Assembly: GCA_029263175.1 (NCBI GenBank)
Contig: JAJCXZ010000069.1
Span: 1 to 64,000 of the forward strand
DNA length: 64,000 nt
Source of the DNA: Acidimicrobiales bacterium
GTDB lineage: Bacteria > Actinomycetota > Acidimicrobiia > Acidimicrobiales > Aldehydirespiratoraceae
Direction: 5' to 3'
Position numbers and translations under genes: made by a program. The notes below the pieces were generated by a model that saw only the letters and a list, made by a program, of their open reading frames with translations, did not search any database and was not told the origin of the DNA. Of the stretch, positions 52,570 to 62,053 are shown piece by piece; positions within the stretch are counted from its first letter, which is position 1, and each line of letters begins with the position of its first letter.

Positions 52570-54615
52570 ATGAGTGCACCGTTGGTCGTCCGTGGGTCGT
52601 GCCATCACGACTGTCCCGACACCTGCGTCTGGGATGTGACTGTCGCCGACGGCCGAGCGGTGAAGCTACGGGGCAACGCCGACCACCCGACAACACAAGG
52701 GGTGTTGTGCCCCAAGGTGAACCGGTTCTTGGAACGCGTCTATCACCCCGATCGTCTGGCAACGCCGCTGCGTCGGGTGGGCCAGAAGGGCGATGGGCGG
52801 TTCGAGCCGATCAGCTGGGACGAGGCACTGGAGACCATCGCGACTCGCATCTCAGGACTGATCCACGCAGTCGGAGCGGAGTCGGTCCTTCAGTTCTCGT
52901 TCGACGGCACTCAGGGCCTGATCCAGAAGGGGATCATGGCCGACCGCTTCTTCAACACAATCGGCGCGTCCGACATTCATCGCCATCTCTGCGGTGCCAC
53001 GGCCTGGCTGGGCGCCGGCGACGTGTCGGGCCAGCCGTTCGGGATCGATCCGGAGGATCTGGTCCATGCCCGCACGATCATCTTGTGGGGCACCAACACG
53101 TATCTCACCAACCGTCACCTCTGGCCCGTGATCGAGCAGGCGAGAGCGGACGGCGCGACCGTCATCGTGATCGACCCGGTGCGCACATCGACAGCCGAGC
53201 GGGCCGACGTGTTCCTGCAGCTTCGGCCTGGCACCGACGTGGCTTTGGTGCTGGCCATGATCCACGTGCTCGACCGGGATGACCTGATCGACGCCGATTG
53301 GATCGGTGCCGAGACGTCGGGTTGGAACGAACTCGCCGCGTCGGCTCGCCCGATGAGCCCGGGTCCGGCTGCGGAGATCACGGGTCTCACGACCGAACGA
53401 ATCGAATGGCTGGCTCACACCTACGCCACGCGTCGACCGGCTGCGATTCGGATGCTGGTTGGCCCCGAGCATCGACAGCACGGGCGCGACATCATGCGCG
53501 CCGTTGCGATGTTGCCCGCGGTGACCGGCTCGTGGGCGGTCACCGGAGGGGGGCTGGCTCGGTCCACCCAGGTGTACTTCGAGACGGCGCTCAACTACCC
53601 CGCACCGCCAGACCCGCCCCGGCGCACATTCAACATGGCCCGGCTCGGCGAGATCCTCAACGATCGAACACTCGATCCGCCGATCGACGCGCTCGTCGTC
53701 CACAACTCGAACCCCGCCGTGATCGTGCCCGACACGAACCCGGTCATCGAAGGTCTCGAGCGCGAGGACCTGTTCACCGTCGTCATCGAGCAGTTCATGA
53801 CCGACACGGCTCGCTACGCCGACATCGTCCTGCCCGCCACCACCCAGATCGAGCACCTCGATCTCGGCATCGCGTGGGGCCATCTCAACCTGGCGCTCAA
53901 TCAGCCGGCGATCGAGCCGGTCGGCGAGGCGCTGCCCAACACAGAGATCTTCCGCCGGCTTGCCGCCGCGATGGGTCTCGACTCACCCGAGCTCCAGGCC
54001 GACGACGAGACGCTCATCCGCGAGCTGCTCGACTCGGATCACGAGTGGCTCGATGGCATCACCTACGAGCGCTTGACCGAGGAGACGTGGGCTCGGCTCA
54101 ACATCAAGCCCGGCACGAGGCCGTATGTCGACACCGCCCCCGAAACCGACGACGGCAGGCTGCACCTCGGCGTGTTGACGTTCGAACCCGGCGCCGAGAC
54201 GCCGCGCGGGAACACCGCCCTCGCGGCTCGGTTCCCGCTTGTCCTGATGACGCGCAAGCAGCACGTGAAGTTCCTCAACGCCAACTACGCCCAGTTCGAC
54301 GAACACCTGCCGACGTCCGGTGAGCCGTTGCTTCAGATCCATCCCGACGACGCGACATCGCGGGGCGTGTCACCAGGCGATCGCGTCGAGGTCTTCAACG
54401 ATCGAGGTCGGCTCACGCTTGGCGTCGAGATCACCGACGACGTCCTGCCGGGGGTCGTCGCAGTGCCGTTCGGTTGGCACCTTCGTCATTCCCGCCAGGG
54501 CCGGGCGGTCAATGCGCTCACGAACCCGGCGGTGCCCGCCGACGATCAGGGTTCGGCGGCCTTTCACGACACGCTCGTGGAGGTGGCCGGTCGCCTAAGG
54601 TCCGCAGATGACTGA
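52570..54615 (+). CDS. Molybdopterin-dependent oxidoreductase (DMSO reductase family)
   Basis: This 681-residue protein has a [4Fe-4S] motif with Cys11, Cys15, Cys19 and Cys47, then the molybdopterin domain (WDEALETIA, ILWGTNTYLTNRH, RYADIVLPATTQIEHLD) and a C-terminal dinucleotide-binding domain (GDRVEVFNDRGRLTLGVEIT). No Tat signal is present, so it is probably cytoplasmic. The substrate is unknown; subunits with this compact form often work without partners. The end overlaps the cyclase gene by eight bases. Confidence 0.92.
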   Translation: MSAPLVVRGSCHHDCPDTCVWDVTVADGRAVKLRGNADHPTTQGVLCPKVNRFLERVYHPDRLATPLRRVGQKGDGRFEPISWDEALETIATRISGLIHAVGAESVLQFSFDGTQGLIQKGIMADRFFNTIGASDIHRHLCGATAWLGAGDVSGQPFGIDPEDLVHARTIILWGTNTYLTNRHLWPVIEQARADGATVIVIDPVRTSTAERADVFLQLRPGTDVALVLAMIHVLDRDDLIDADWIGAETSGWNELAASARPMSPGPAAEITGLTTERIEWLAHTYATRRPAAIRMLVGPEHRQHGRDIMRAVAMLPAVTGSWAVTGGGLARSTQVYFETALNYPAPPDPPRRTFNMARLGEILNDRTLDPPIDALVVHNSNPAVIVPDTNPVIEGLEREDLFTVVIEQFMTDTARYADIVLPATTQIEHLDLGIAWGHLNLALNQPAIEPVGEALPNTEIFRRLAAAMGLDSPELQADDETLIRELLDSDHEWLDGITYERLTEETWARLNIKPGTRPYVDTAPETDDGRLHLGVLTFEPGAETPRGNTALAARFPLVLMTRKQHVKFLNANYAQFDEHLPTSGEPLLQIHPDDATSRGVSPGDRVEVFNDRGRLTLGVEITDDVLPGVVAVPFGWHLRHSRQGRAVNALTNPAVPADDQGSAAFHDTLVEVAGRLRSADD

Positions 54616-57295
54616 GCCAGGGCTGAGCGAGGGTTTGCCGAGCGGGACGGTCTCGTTCTTGTTCACCGACATCGAAGGCTCGACCCGGCTCTGGGACACG
54701 CAGCCCTCGGCGATGCAAGCAGCGTTGGCTCGTCACGACGACATCCTGCGCAAGACGATCGACGACGCCGAGGGCTACATCTTCTCGACTGGCGGCGACG
54801 GATTTGCCGTCGTGTTCTCGCGCGCCGGCAACGCGGTCTCCGCGGCCGTGTCCGCCCAACGCGAGTTGGCGGCCGAGCCGTGGCCGGAGGGTGTCGAACT
54901 GCGGGTCCGGATGGGGGTCAACACCGGTGAGGTGCAGGAGCGCGGCGGTGATTACTTCGGACCGCCGGTAAACCGGGCGGCACGACTCATGGGCGCGGCC
55001 AACGGTGGCCAGATTGTGGTTTCCGGAGTCACCGCGGCGCTGCTCGACGACTCGACCGGTGTCGAGCTGATCGATCTTGGCACGGTGCAGCTCAAGGGCA
55101 TGGTCGAGCTCGTCCACGCCTTCGGGGTCGACACCCCTGATGCGGACTGGGCCGAAAGGCCGCTCGTCTCCACTCAGACGACAGCTGGCAACCTTCCGCG
55201 ACCACAGACAGAACTCGTGGGTGATCTTGCCGACCTCCAGCGCCGCGTGTCGACGCTTGCCTCGGCGCGTTTGGTGACGCTGACGGGATCGGGTGGCGTG
55301 GGCAAGACCCGTGCCTCGATCGAGATCGGATGGCTGGTGGTCGATGAGTTCGTCGACGGAGTCTGGATGGTCGAGTTGGCTCCGGTCGCTGATGCCGAGG
55401 TGGTGATCGCCGCAGTGGCCTCGACGTTGGCGGTTCAGCCCCAGCCGGGTGTCCCGCTACCGGAGTCGGTCGTCGACTGGTTCGTCGGTCGCCGCCTGCT
55501 CCTCATCGTCGACAACTGTGAACATGTCCTTGCTCCTGTCATTGAGCTCGTTGAAGCGGTCGGGGCGAGGTGTCCAACCGTGACGATCGTGGCAACCAGT
55601 CGCGAGCCGCTCGGCCTTCCCGGCGAGCAGGTCATCCGTGTCCCATCACTCGAGCCGAACTTTGGTGTGGAGCTGTTCTGCGACCGCGCCAGAGCGGCGA
55701 ACAGCTCATTCGCGGCATCGGCGGATGACCTCGCGACGATCGAGGCAATCTGCGCCCGCCTCGATGGGATCCCGCTCGCCATCGAGCTTGCGGCGGCTCG
55801 GGGCCGATCGTTGAGCCCCGATGAGGTTCTCGCGCGCCTCGACGACCGCTTTCGCCTCCTTCGCGGCAGTAGCCGCGGCGGATTGGAACGTCACCAGACT
55901 CTTCGGGCAACCGTCACCTGGTCATACCAGCTGCTGAGTTCCGACGATCAGCTGCTCTTCGATCGATTGTCGGTCTTCGCCGGCGGGTTCGACCTCCAGG
56001 CCGCGGAACGGATATGCGCCGGCGACGACGTCGACGAGTACGACGTGATCGATCTCATCGGTGAGCTGGTGGACAAGTCGATGGTCATCGCCGAACGAAC
56101 TGGTGCAACGACTCGATACCGGTTGCTGGAGACACTCCGGCAATACGGCGAGGACCGACTTGACGACCGAGGGGAGATCGCTGCAGTCAGAGATCGGCAT
56201 TTGGCGTACTACCGGGAGCTCGCCGGCCGGGTGGTTCCCCTATGGTGCACGCCGGATCAACTCGAAGCCGATGAGCTCTGCGACCGCGAGTGGGACAACT
56301 TTCGGGCAGCGCATGGGTGGGCCCTCGCCCGTGGGGATGTCGGCCAAGCCATCGAGATCATTTGGGGGGCTCGTATGTACGCTGCGAGTCGGCTGCGCTT
56401 CGAGGCCCAGGACTGGACGACGAGGACGACCCAGCTGGCTGACGGGGAGCAGATGTCGGACGGACGCCTCTTGGCCTCCGGTGCATTTTGGGCCTTCTTC
56501 TCCGGGGACTTTGAGCGCTCTCACGAGCTTGCATCAGCGTGCATCGATTCCGAACTTGCCGATGACTCGGTGATGGCGCTCGGTCAGATGATGAGGCTCT
56601 ACGGCCTCATGGGGTCAGGACGAGTCGACGAGGCCGTGGCCGCTGTGTCCGAGGCCCGCGAGTTGGTGGCCCGCCTGGTTGATCCCTTGGACAGGTTTGC
56701 GCTGCTGCAGGCTTTGATCGACCTCCTTGTCGGTGAGGCTGATATCTCCGCCGATGTCGCGGCGCACCGGGCCGCGGCGAAAGAACTGGGCGGTCCCACG
56801 CCGCTCGCAGAGGCGAGCCGGGCGACCGGCAACCTGCTCCTCGTCTCGACGGATAGGCGTGACCTCGATGAGGCTCTCGCCGCTTTTCAGGAGTCGGTTG
56901 TGCTCGCTGACCGATCGGGCGCAATACAAACCGGATCGTGGGCACGACTTGGAGTCGCCATGTCGCTTCTCTACGCCGGCCAGGACGGCTTCGTGGCCGC
57001 GGTTCGAGAGACCTTTCGCCACGCGCGAGATGCCAGATACGGCATCGCCATCACGTCAGCACTGGAGGTCTGCGCGCTGCACGTTGCGAGCGGGCAACAT
57101 CTTGATGCCACCGCAATCCTGCTCGGTCACCTCGAGCGGCAGCCTCCGCGCTTTCGCGAGCTCGGCAAGGTCCGTGCGCGGAGCTTCGAGGCGGTCGCGG
57201 GACTCGCCAATCTGGATGAGCTCCGGGCAACGGGAGCGGGAATGAGCCAGTCCGAGGCTGTCGACTACACCCTCGACCTGCTCGGATCGGAGTGA
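54608..57295 (+). CDS. Class III nucleotide cyclase fused to STAND ATPase and TPR-like region
   Basis: This 895-residue protein has a class III cyclase domain (1 to about 180; FLFTDIEGSTRLWD with metal Asp21, STGGDGFAVVF with the second metal Asp, PPVNRAARL), an NB-ARC/STAND ATPase (P-loop GSGGVGKT, Walker B LLIVDNCEHV, then ATSREPLGLPGEQV) and a C-terminal helical repeat region. The usual purine-reading Lys before GDG is replaced by Ser, so substrate choice is uncertain. It is cotranscribed with the molybdopterin gene and probably acts as a ligand-triggered switch. Confidence 0.9.
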   Translation: MTEPGLSEGLPSGTVSFLFTDIEGSTRLWDTQPSAMQAALARHDDILRKTIDDAEGYIFSTGGDGFAVVFSRAGNAVSAAVSAQRELAAEPWPEGVELRVRMGVNTGEVQERGGDYFGPPVNRAARLMGAANGGQIVVSGVTAALLDDSTGVELIDLGTVQLKGMVELVHAFGVDTPDADWAERPLVSTQTTAGNLPRPQTELVGDLADLQRRVSTLASARLVTLTGSGGVGKTRASIEIGWLVVDEFVDGVWMVELAPVADAEVVIAAVASTLAVQPQPGVPLPESVVDWFVGRRLLLIVDNCEHVLAPVIELVEAVGARCPTVTIVATSREPLGLPGEQVIRVPSLEPNFGVELFCDRARAANSSFAASADDLATIEAICARLDGIPLAIELAAARGRSLSPDEVLARLDDRFRLLRGSSRGGLERHQTLRATVTWSYQLLSSDDQLLFDRLSVFAGGFDLQAAERICAGDDVDEYDVIDLIGELVDKSMVIAERTGATTRYRLLETLRQYGEDRLDDRGEIAAVRDRHLAYYRELAGRVVPLWCTPDQLEADELCDREWDNFRAAHGWALARGDVGQAIEIIWGARMYAASRLRFEAQDWTTRTTQLADGEQMSDGRLLASGAFWAFFSGDFERSHELASACIDSELADDSVMALGQMMRLYGLMGSGRVDEAVAAVSEARELVARLVDPLDRFALLQALIDLLVGEADISADVAAHRAAAKELGGPTPLAEASRATGNLLLVSTDRRDLDEALAAFQESVVLADRSGAIQTGSWARLGVAMSLLYAGQDGFVAAVRETFRHARDARYGIAITSALEVCALHVASGQHLDATAILLGHLERQPPRFRELGKVRARSFEAVAGLANLDELRATGAGMSQSEAVDYTLDLLGSE

Positions 57296-57314
57296 CGCGT
57301 CCGCGGACGCGTCA
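57293..57314. terminator. Perfect 22-bp palindrome with both convergent stops
   Basis: The 11-base arms TGACGCGTCCG and CGGACGCGTCA are exact complements with no spacer. The first TGA is the cyclase-STAND stop and the final TCA is the minus-strand TGA stop of the aminotransferase gene. Bidirectional termination is likely. Confidence 0.6.
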
Positions 57315-58595
57315 GACCGAAGCGGACGCGGCCGCCGCGTCGATGGTGGGTTTTGCCCCGTCGACGATCAGGTCGTTGTGTTCGTCGGTGATGGTGAAGG
57401 GTGGGCCGATCAGGAGCGCGTCGGACACCGGCCCCGAGCCGCAGGGGTAGAGCCACACGCCCTGCTTGATCGCCTCAGCCGCGGCCTTCGCCGCGAAGTC
57501 GACCGAGCGGGGGAAGTCCTCCCCGGTCTCCCGGTCGCGGACCAGTTCGAGGCCCTGCATGAGCCCCAGTCCACGGATGTCGCTGACGTTCGGGTGACCA
57601 CCGAGTTGCTCGTCGAGCCGTTGCCGAAGTCGAGCGCCCATCACCGCCGAACGCTCGACCAGGCCCTCCTCGCGCATGATGCGAAGCACCTCGACACTCA
57701 CCGCACAGCCCAGGTCGGCGCCGCTGAACGTGAAGTACATCATCCCCATTCCCGCTGCTGCGATCGGGTCGACCACGGCGTCGGTGGAGTACACCCCGCC
57801 CATGGGCGTGTAGCCGCCGGAGAGGCCCTTGCCGGCCACGATGATGTCGGGCGTGATCCCGAAGTGCTCGTGACCCCAGTTGAGGCCGGTACGGCCGAAA
57901 CCGGTCATCACCTCGTCGACGATCAGCAGAATGTCGTTCGCACGGCAGACCTCTTCGACGGCCGGCCAATAGCCGTCTGGCGGCACCATCGCTCCCGCGG
58001 ACGCGCCGTTGATCGGCTCACCGATGAAGGCGGCGATCGTGTTGGCGTCCTCTCGCTCGATCACCTTGGCGAGCGATTCGGGATCGAGCCAGTCGCTCTT
58101 CGGATGATCGGTGAGCATCGGGTCGAAACCTGCTCGGCGGCGATCGTGGTTGCCGACGCTCAGGCCCGACAGCGTGGAGCCGTGATACGACACGTCACGC
58201 CCGATGACCTTCCACCGCTCGGGGCGACCAGCGGCGAGGTGGTGAGTGCGTGCGACTCGGACGGCGGCATCCACCGACTCTGAACCGCCGCAGAAGAAGG
58301 AAGCGCGGGTGAACCGGGCGGGCAGCCAGTGTTCGGTGAGTTCCTCCACGAGCGCAACACGATTCTCGGTGGTCCAAACCGGCAGCACATAGTCGATGGT
58401 GCCGAGCGCTCGTGCCGCGGCCTCGACCACCTCGGGTCGGCCGTGCCCGATGTTGCTGACGATTGCCCCTCCGCCTGCATCGAGAATCCGCGTACCGTCG
58501 TCTCGGATCAGCCAGACGCCTTCCGTACGGTCGATGACGACGGGCGGACTCTCGGTGGGGATGAAGGGGAAGGATGCAGCGCGACTCGGGTCCAT
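57312..58595 (-). CDS. Class III PLP-dependent aminotransferase
   Basis: This 427-residue fold-type I enzyme has FFCGGSESVDAAVRVAR, SYHGSTLSGLSVGNH, LIVDEVMTGFGRTG and the PLP Lys in VAGKGLSGGYTPMGGV. It transfers an amino group from an omega-amino acid or amine to a 2-oxo acid. It is the last gene of the minus-strand operon behind the Rieske oxygenase, with a 33-base gap after DUF664, so it may use an amine product of that pathway. Confidence 0.92.
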   Translation of the reverse strand: MDPSRAASFPFIPTESPPVVIDRTEGVWLIRDDGTRILDAGGGAIVSNIGHGRPEVVEAAARALGTIDYVLPVWTTENRVALVEELTEHWLPARFTRASFFCGGSESVDAAVRVARTHHLAAGRPERWKVIGRDVSYHGSTLSGLSVGNHDRRRAGFDPMLTDHPKSDWLDPESLAKVIEREDANTIAAFIGEPINGASAGAMVPPDGYWPAVEEVCRANDILLIVDEVMTGFGRTGLNWGHEHFGITPDIIVAGKGLSGGYTPMGGVYSTDAVVDPIAAAGMGMMYFTFSGADLGCAVSVEVLRIMREEGLVERSAVMGARLRQRLDEQLGGHPNVSDIRGLGLMQGLELVRDRETGEDFPRSVDFAAKAAAEAIKQGVWLYPCGSGPVSDALLIGPPFTITDEHNDLIVDGAKPTIDAAAASASV

Positions 58596-58628
58596 GGCCC
58601 CGATCCTCGCGTCAAAGCTGCGGTCGGG

Positions 58629-59204
58629 CTAGTGCCCGGCGACTCCGGCAGCGACGTTGACCTTGGCCACATAGGCGGCCCAATCGAAGTCTTCAGGCAT
58701 GCTTTGGTCACCGGCGAACCGGCCGGCTTGGCCATCGATCATCTCCCTGACGATGTCGAGGTGCCCGGCGTGGCGTGCGGTCTCCACAGTCATGTGAACC
58801 AACACCGTGCCGAGCGTCGGGTTGCGCCGCTCCTCGGGCCACCACGGCACAAGGCCGGTGTCGTCGAGATTGGTCACGGCGAAGGTCTCCGAGGCATGGA
58901 TCCACGACCGGCGGTAGAAGTCCCGGACCCAATCGCTTGTCTGATCTTCGGTGGCGAACATGTCGTCGTTGATCCCGGCGCCGAGGCCGAGCCATGGCAT
59001 CGGCTCTGGCCATGGCCGGCCGAAGACATCGCCGAAGTAGCCCGCCTGAACGCTGGCCAGGTGCTTGACGATGCCGAGAAGGTTCGTGCCGGTCGGTGTC
59101 ATCGGTCGCCGAAGATCGTGCTCGCTCAGTCCCTCGAGCTTTTGTGGCACGGCGTCGTTCAACGTCTCCAGCGCGGCGATCAGGTCGGTCTTTGCTGCGG
59201 TCAT
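58629..59204 (-). CDS. DUF664/DinB-like protein
   Basis: This 191-residue four-helix-bundle protein has GTNLLGIVKHLASVQAGYFGDVFGRPWP (quoted in part: NLLGIVKHLASVQAGYFGD) and TLGTVLVHMTVETARHAGHLDIVRE-type metal-His helices (VHMTVETARHAGHLDI). DinB-like proteins include mycothiol-dependent isomerases and transferases. It overlaps the phosphotriesterase-like gene by four bases, which suggests a coupled step in the same pathway. Specific function unknown. Confidence 0.83.
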   Translation of the reverse strand: MTAAKTDLIAALETLNDAVPQKLEGLSEHDLRRPMTPTGTNLLGIVKHLASVQAGYFGDVFGRPWPEPMPWLGLGAGINDDMFATEDQTSDWVRDFYRRSWIHASETFAVTNLDDTGLVPWWPEERRNPTLGTVLVHMTVETARHAGHLDIVREMIDGQAGRFAGDQSMPEDFDWAAYVAKVNVAAGVAGH

Positions 59205-60256
59205 GGGGCGAAAGCGTAGATCCGCTGGGGGTTGTCGACGATCAGGGTGGCAACATCGGCCTCGGTGAGGCCGCGGCGGAGAAGTCGCGGCGCGACGTTG
59301 GTGATGAGATGGTCGTAGCCCAGGCCGCCGTATTGGTGGAGCCGGTGCTTGGTGGCGATGTCGTGCGAGAGCAACACCTGGCCTTCAGAGCCCTGTTCAA
59401 AGTGCCAGAGGACGACGTCCATTCGTTCCGCATCGGAGGGCATGTCGACCGATGGGTTCGGTGGGTACCAGGAACTCTCGTTGCCGAACAGGTCGTACTC
59501 GAGATAGCAGCCCGTCGCAGCCATGTCGGCGAGCCAGGCGCGATCGATACAAGTGCGGTCGATGTGACAGATGATCGTGCGGGTGAGATCGCCGCCTTCC
59601 TCGTCGACGATTTGCGCGATCTCGACTGGCGACAACGGGTCTCGGCCCGGGTGCACCATCAGCGGGGCGCCGGTCTCGAGTTGGGCCGCCACCGCGGCGC
59701 GCAGGCTCTTCTTCTCGTTGGGAAGCCACGGGTAGCTGCACCCGATCTCGCCGATCAGGCCGGCTTTGACGTCGGTACCGTCGACACCGAGCTCGATGTC
59801 GGCGACGATCTCCGCGGTGATCGAGTCGGGTGATCGATCGGCCATACCTGAAGGATGGGTTCCGCCCAGGTAGTAGCCGGCTCCCATCAAGATGTGTGCG
59901 CCGGTGGCCTCGGCGATGCGAACGAGAGGGGCGGGATCTCGTCCCAGCCCGACGTTGGTCGGGTCGACGACGGTGCGGCCCCCGGCATTCACAAAACGCT
60001 GAAGCTCGCTGACTGCGAGGGCTTCTGAGTCGAGCTGGACGTTGTGGTGATTCGATGTCCAGTGGTAGGCCACCCAGCCCCGGTTCTGCAGGGTGATGGT
60101 CTCGTCGGCCATGTGCTGGTCGTCGTCAGCAGGAGGGTCGACGTACATGAACGAGCCATCCATGAGGACGTGGTCGTGGGCGAGTGTGATCCCAAGCTCT
60201 CGTGCGTCGACCGGGCCGAGCACGGTCTGGGCCTGACCCGGCTGAGCCCTGGTCAA
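59201..60256 (-). CDS. Phosphotriesterase-family metal hydrolase
   Basis: This 351-residue amidohydrolase has His27-x-His29 (LAHDHVL), the carboxylated-Lys segment VKAGLIGEIGCS, HPGRDP, ICHIDRT and the metal Asp in LLSHDIATKH. Members hydrolyse lactones, phosphotriesters or amides; in a catabolic operon a lactonase or amidase role is likely. The TTG start at 60256 overlaps the stop of the RidA gene as TTGA, which supports it; the frame is open further upstream but would overlap RidA extensively. Confidence 0.88.
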   Translation of the reverse strand: MTRAQPGQAQTVLGPVDARELGITLAHDHVLMDGSFMYVDPPADDDQHMADETITLQNRGWVAYHWTSNHHNVQLDSEALAVSELQRFVNAGGRTVVDPTNVGLGRDPAPLVRIAEATGAHILMGAGYYLGGTHPSGMADRSPDSITAEIVADIELGVDGTDVKAGLIGEIGCSYPWLPNEKKSLRAAVAAQLETGAPLMVHPGRDPLSPVEIAQIVDEEGGDLTRTIICHIDRTCIDRAWLADMAATGCYLEYDLFGNESSWYPPNPSVDMPSDAERMDVVLWHFEQGSEGQVLLSHDIATKHRLHQYGGLGYDHLITNVAPRLLRRGLTEADVATLIVDNPQRIYAFAP

Positions 60257-60645
60257 GACAAGACCGCCCGGGCGCTGATCTCCACGAGAAGCCCTTCGAA
60301 GGCGAGGTCGACTCCGCCGACAACGGTGGCGCTCGGGCCCGGGGCGTCGAAGAACTCGGCTCGGGCCTGGCCGGCCGCGGGGCGGTGGCGGATGTCGGTG
60401 AGAAAGATGTCGAGCGACACGATGTCGTCGAGCGTGCCGCCCGCCGCGGTGACGAAGCTGTCGATGTGGCGCAGACACTGCCGGCACTGCTCGAGCGGAT
60501 CGTTGGGGCCCACGAGTTCGCCGTTGTCGAGCGATATCTGGCCCGAGATGAACAACAGATCTCCGGTGCGGATGCACTGCGAACCCGCTCGTGGATCGGC
60601 CGGTTCGCCGACGTTGGGGATCGAGATGCTGTTGCGTTCAGTCAT
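60253..60645 (-). CDS. RidA-family protein, operon-linked
   Basis: This 130-residue protein has the RidA fold: RTGDLLFISGQISLDNGELVG, SLDIFLTDIRHRPA and VVGGVDLAFEGLLVEISARA. The conserved substrate-binding Arg of RidA proper (PxRxT) is replaced by a PSAT segment, so it probably belongs to a subgroup with another activity, for example an aminoacrylate-hydrolase-like step in ring degradation. It overlaps the Rieske gene by four bases and the phosphotriesterase-like gene by four. Confidence 0.88.
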   Translation of the reverse strand: MTERNSISIPNVGEPADPRAGSQCIRTGDLLFISGQISLDNGELVGPNDPLEQCRQCLRHIDSFVTAAGGTLDDIVSLDIFLTDIRHRPAAGQARAEFFDAPGPSATVVGGVDLAFEGLLVEISARAVLS

Positions 60646-61799
60646 TTCGGCCCCAGGACGCGGTCGAGGACATAGTTCGAGAACTCATGGACGGTGCGCT
60701 CCTCGGAGGGTGAATAGCGAGAGAGGGATGCCATATGGCCGCCGATGCCTCGATGCACGAGCTCACACACGCCCTTGTCCTCGGCGAGGAACATGTCCAT
60801 CGACGGGTAGTACATCTCCTCCACATCGGTCTCGAAGTTCGGCAGCTCGACTGTCGACTTCGGAAAGCAACACCACGACGTGATTCGCACCCAGTCTGGC
60901 CCCTCGGGGAAGTATTGATGGAATGTGATTCGATCCGGCGGGACGTTCAGCAGCAGGTGGGGGTAATGGATGATGAAGTGTGTGGCTTCGTTGTCGGAGT
61001 CGGACAGTCCATCAACGAATGGCAGCGTGTGGCCGCGAGGCACGTAGAGCCCGTTCTCGTTGTCGCTGCTGTTGATCGCGTAGACCATCGGTTCGCCTTC
61101 CGCGTGGAACGCGGTGCGGACGGCACCGGGGTAGAAGGTGTCGAGGGAGCCGCGATGCACGGTGCGCACGTGATATCCCTCGCGGGAGTTCTCGACCCAT
61201 ATCTTCCAATTCGATTGGAAGCGGTTCTCCCACTTCTTCGTGACCACCATGTCTTCCATGCGGTAGCTGGCGAGCCGGTCGACGAGTCCGCCGAGCGACT
61301 GCAGCAGGGGAGTGGCGTCGGGGTCGAAGTTGATGAAGACGAATCCGGCCCAGGTCTCGGCCCGCAGCGACGGGAGCGGATAGTCGTTCTTGTCGAAGTC
61401 GACGGCGTCCTGCATCGACGGGGTTGCCTGGAGACGGCCGTCGAGCGCGTAGGTCCACGAGTGGTAGGGGCACACGATCTTGCGACAGTTGCCGGATCCT
61501 GCCATGAGCTCGGAACCGCGATGGCGACACGATGCTGATAGGGCCCGAATGACGCCATCATCGCCCCGAATGATCACCAGCGGTTCGTCCACGATGTCGA
61601 GCCGCACGTAATCGCCGGGGTTCGGGATCTCCTCCTCGCGTGTGGCGACGAGCCACTCCTTGCGGAAGATCGTTTCGACCTCTCGCTCGTACCACTCTTC
61701 GGAGAAGTAGACATCGGGCGGCAGGGGCGTGGCCTCCTCGATCGGTAGGCGCGTTGCGGCATACCGCTCGGGGGCAAATATCGAGTCGCGCGCTGGCAC
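60642..61799 (-). CDS. Rieske-type ring-hydroxylating/demethylating oxygenase, alpha subunit
   Basis: This 385-residue protein has the Rieske cluster motif SCRHRGSEL and CPYHSWTYALDG (Cys-X-His and Cys-X2-His) and the mononuclear-iron motif ENSREGYHVRTVH. It needs an electron-transfer partner, which is not encoded nearby. The motif pattern resembles oxygenases acting on quaternary amines or aromatic acids, but the substrate is open. The GTG at 61799 is chosen because AGGAGG lies seven bases upstream; it leads a five-gene coupled operon. Confidence 0.92.
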   Translation of the reverse strand: MPARDSIFAPERYAATRLPIEEATPLPPDVYFSEEWYEREVETIFRKEWLVATREEEIPNPGDYVRLDIVDEPLVIIRGDDGVIRALSASCRHRGSELMAGSGNCRKIVCPYHSWTYALDGRLQATPSMQDAVDFDKNDYPLPSLRAETWAGFVFINFDPDATPLLQSLGGLVDRLASYRMEDMVVTKKWENRFQSNWKIWVENSREGYHVRTVHRGSLDTFYPGAVRTAFHAEGEPMVYAINSSDNENGLYVPRGHTLPFVDGLSDSDNEATHFIIHYPHLLLNVPPDRITFHQYFPEGPDWVRITSWCCFPKSTVELPNFETDVEEMYYPSMDMFLAEDKGVCELVHRGIGGHMASLSRYSPSEERTVHEFSNYVLDRVLGPK

Positions 61800-61857
61800 T
61801 GGGCTACCTCCTAGGCGTAGGAACAGTAGAACACCCGACGACACGCACGAGACGACC

Positions 61858-62052
61858 GTGGCCGACAACGCCGACTCATGGACCATCAACTACATCCCTG
61901 CCGAGATCGGCTCGGTGATGGCGACGAAAAATCGCCTCATGAAACGTGCCGAGATCACCATGATCAACGGCGAAGAGTTCGTCTTCGACTACGGCATGCT
62001 TTCGGTCAAGAATCTGGTCGCCGCGGTCGAGGCCAGCATCGCCGGCAGCTGA
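61858..62052 (+). CDS. Small hypothetical protein
   Basis: This 64-residue protein (ADNADSWTINYIPAEIGSVM at its start) is mixed beta and helix with no recognised family. The GTG at 61858 is the likely start; earlier in-frame starts would enter the leader of the divergent Rieske gene. It ends one base before the stop of the convergent gene at 62054. Confidence 0.45.
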   Translation: MADNADSWTINYIPAEIGSVMATKNRLMKRAEITMINGEEFVFDYGMLSVKNLVAAVEASIAGS

Positions 62053-62053
62053 G

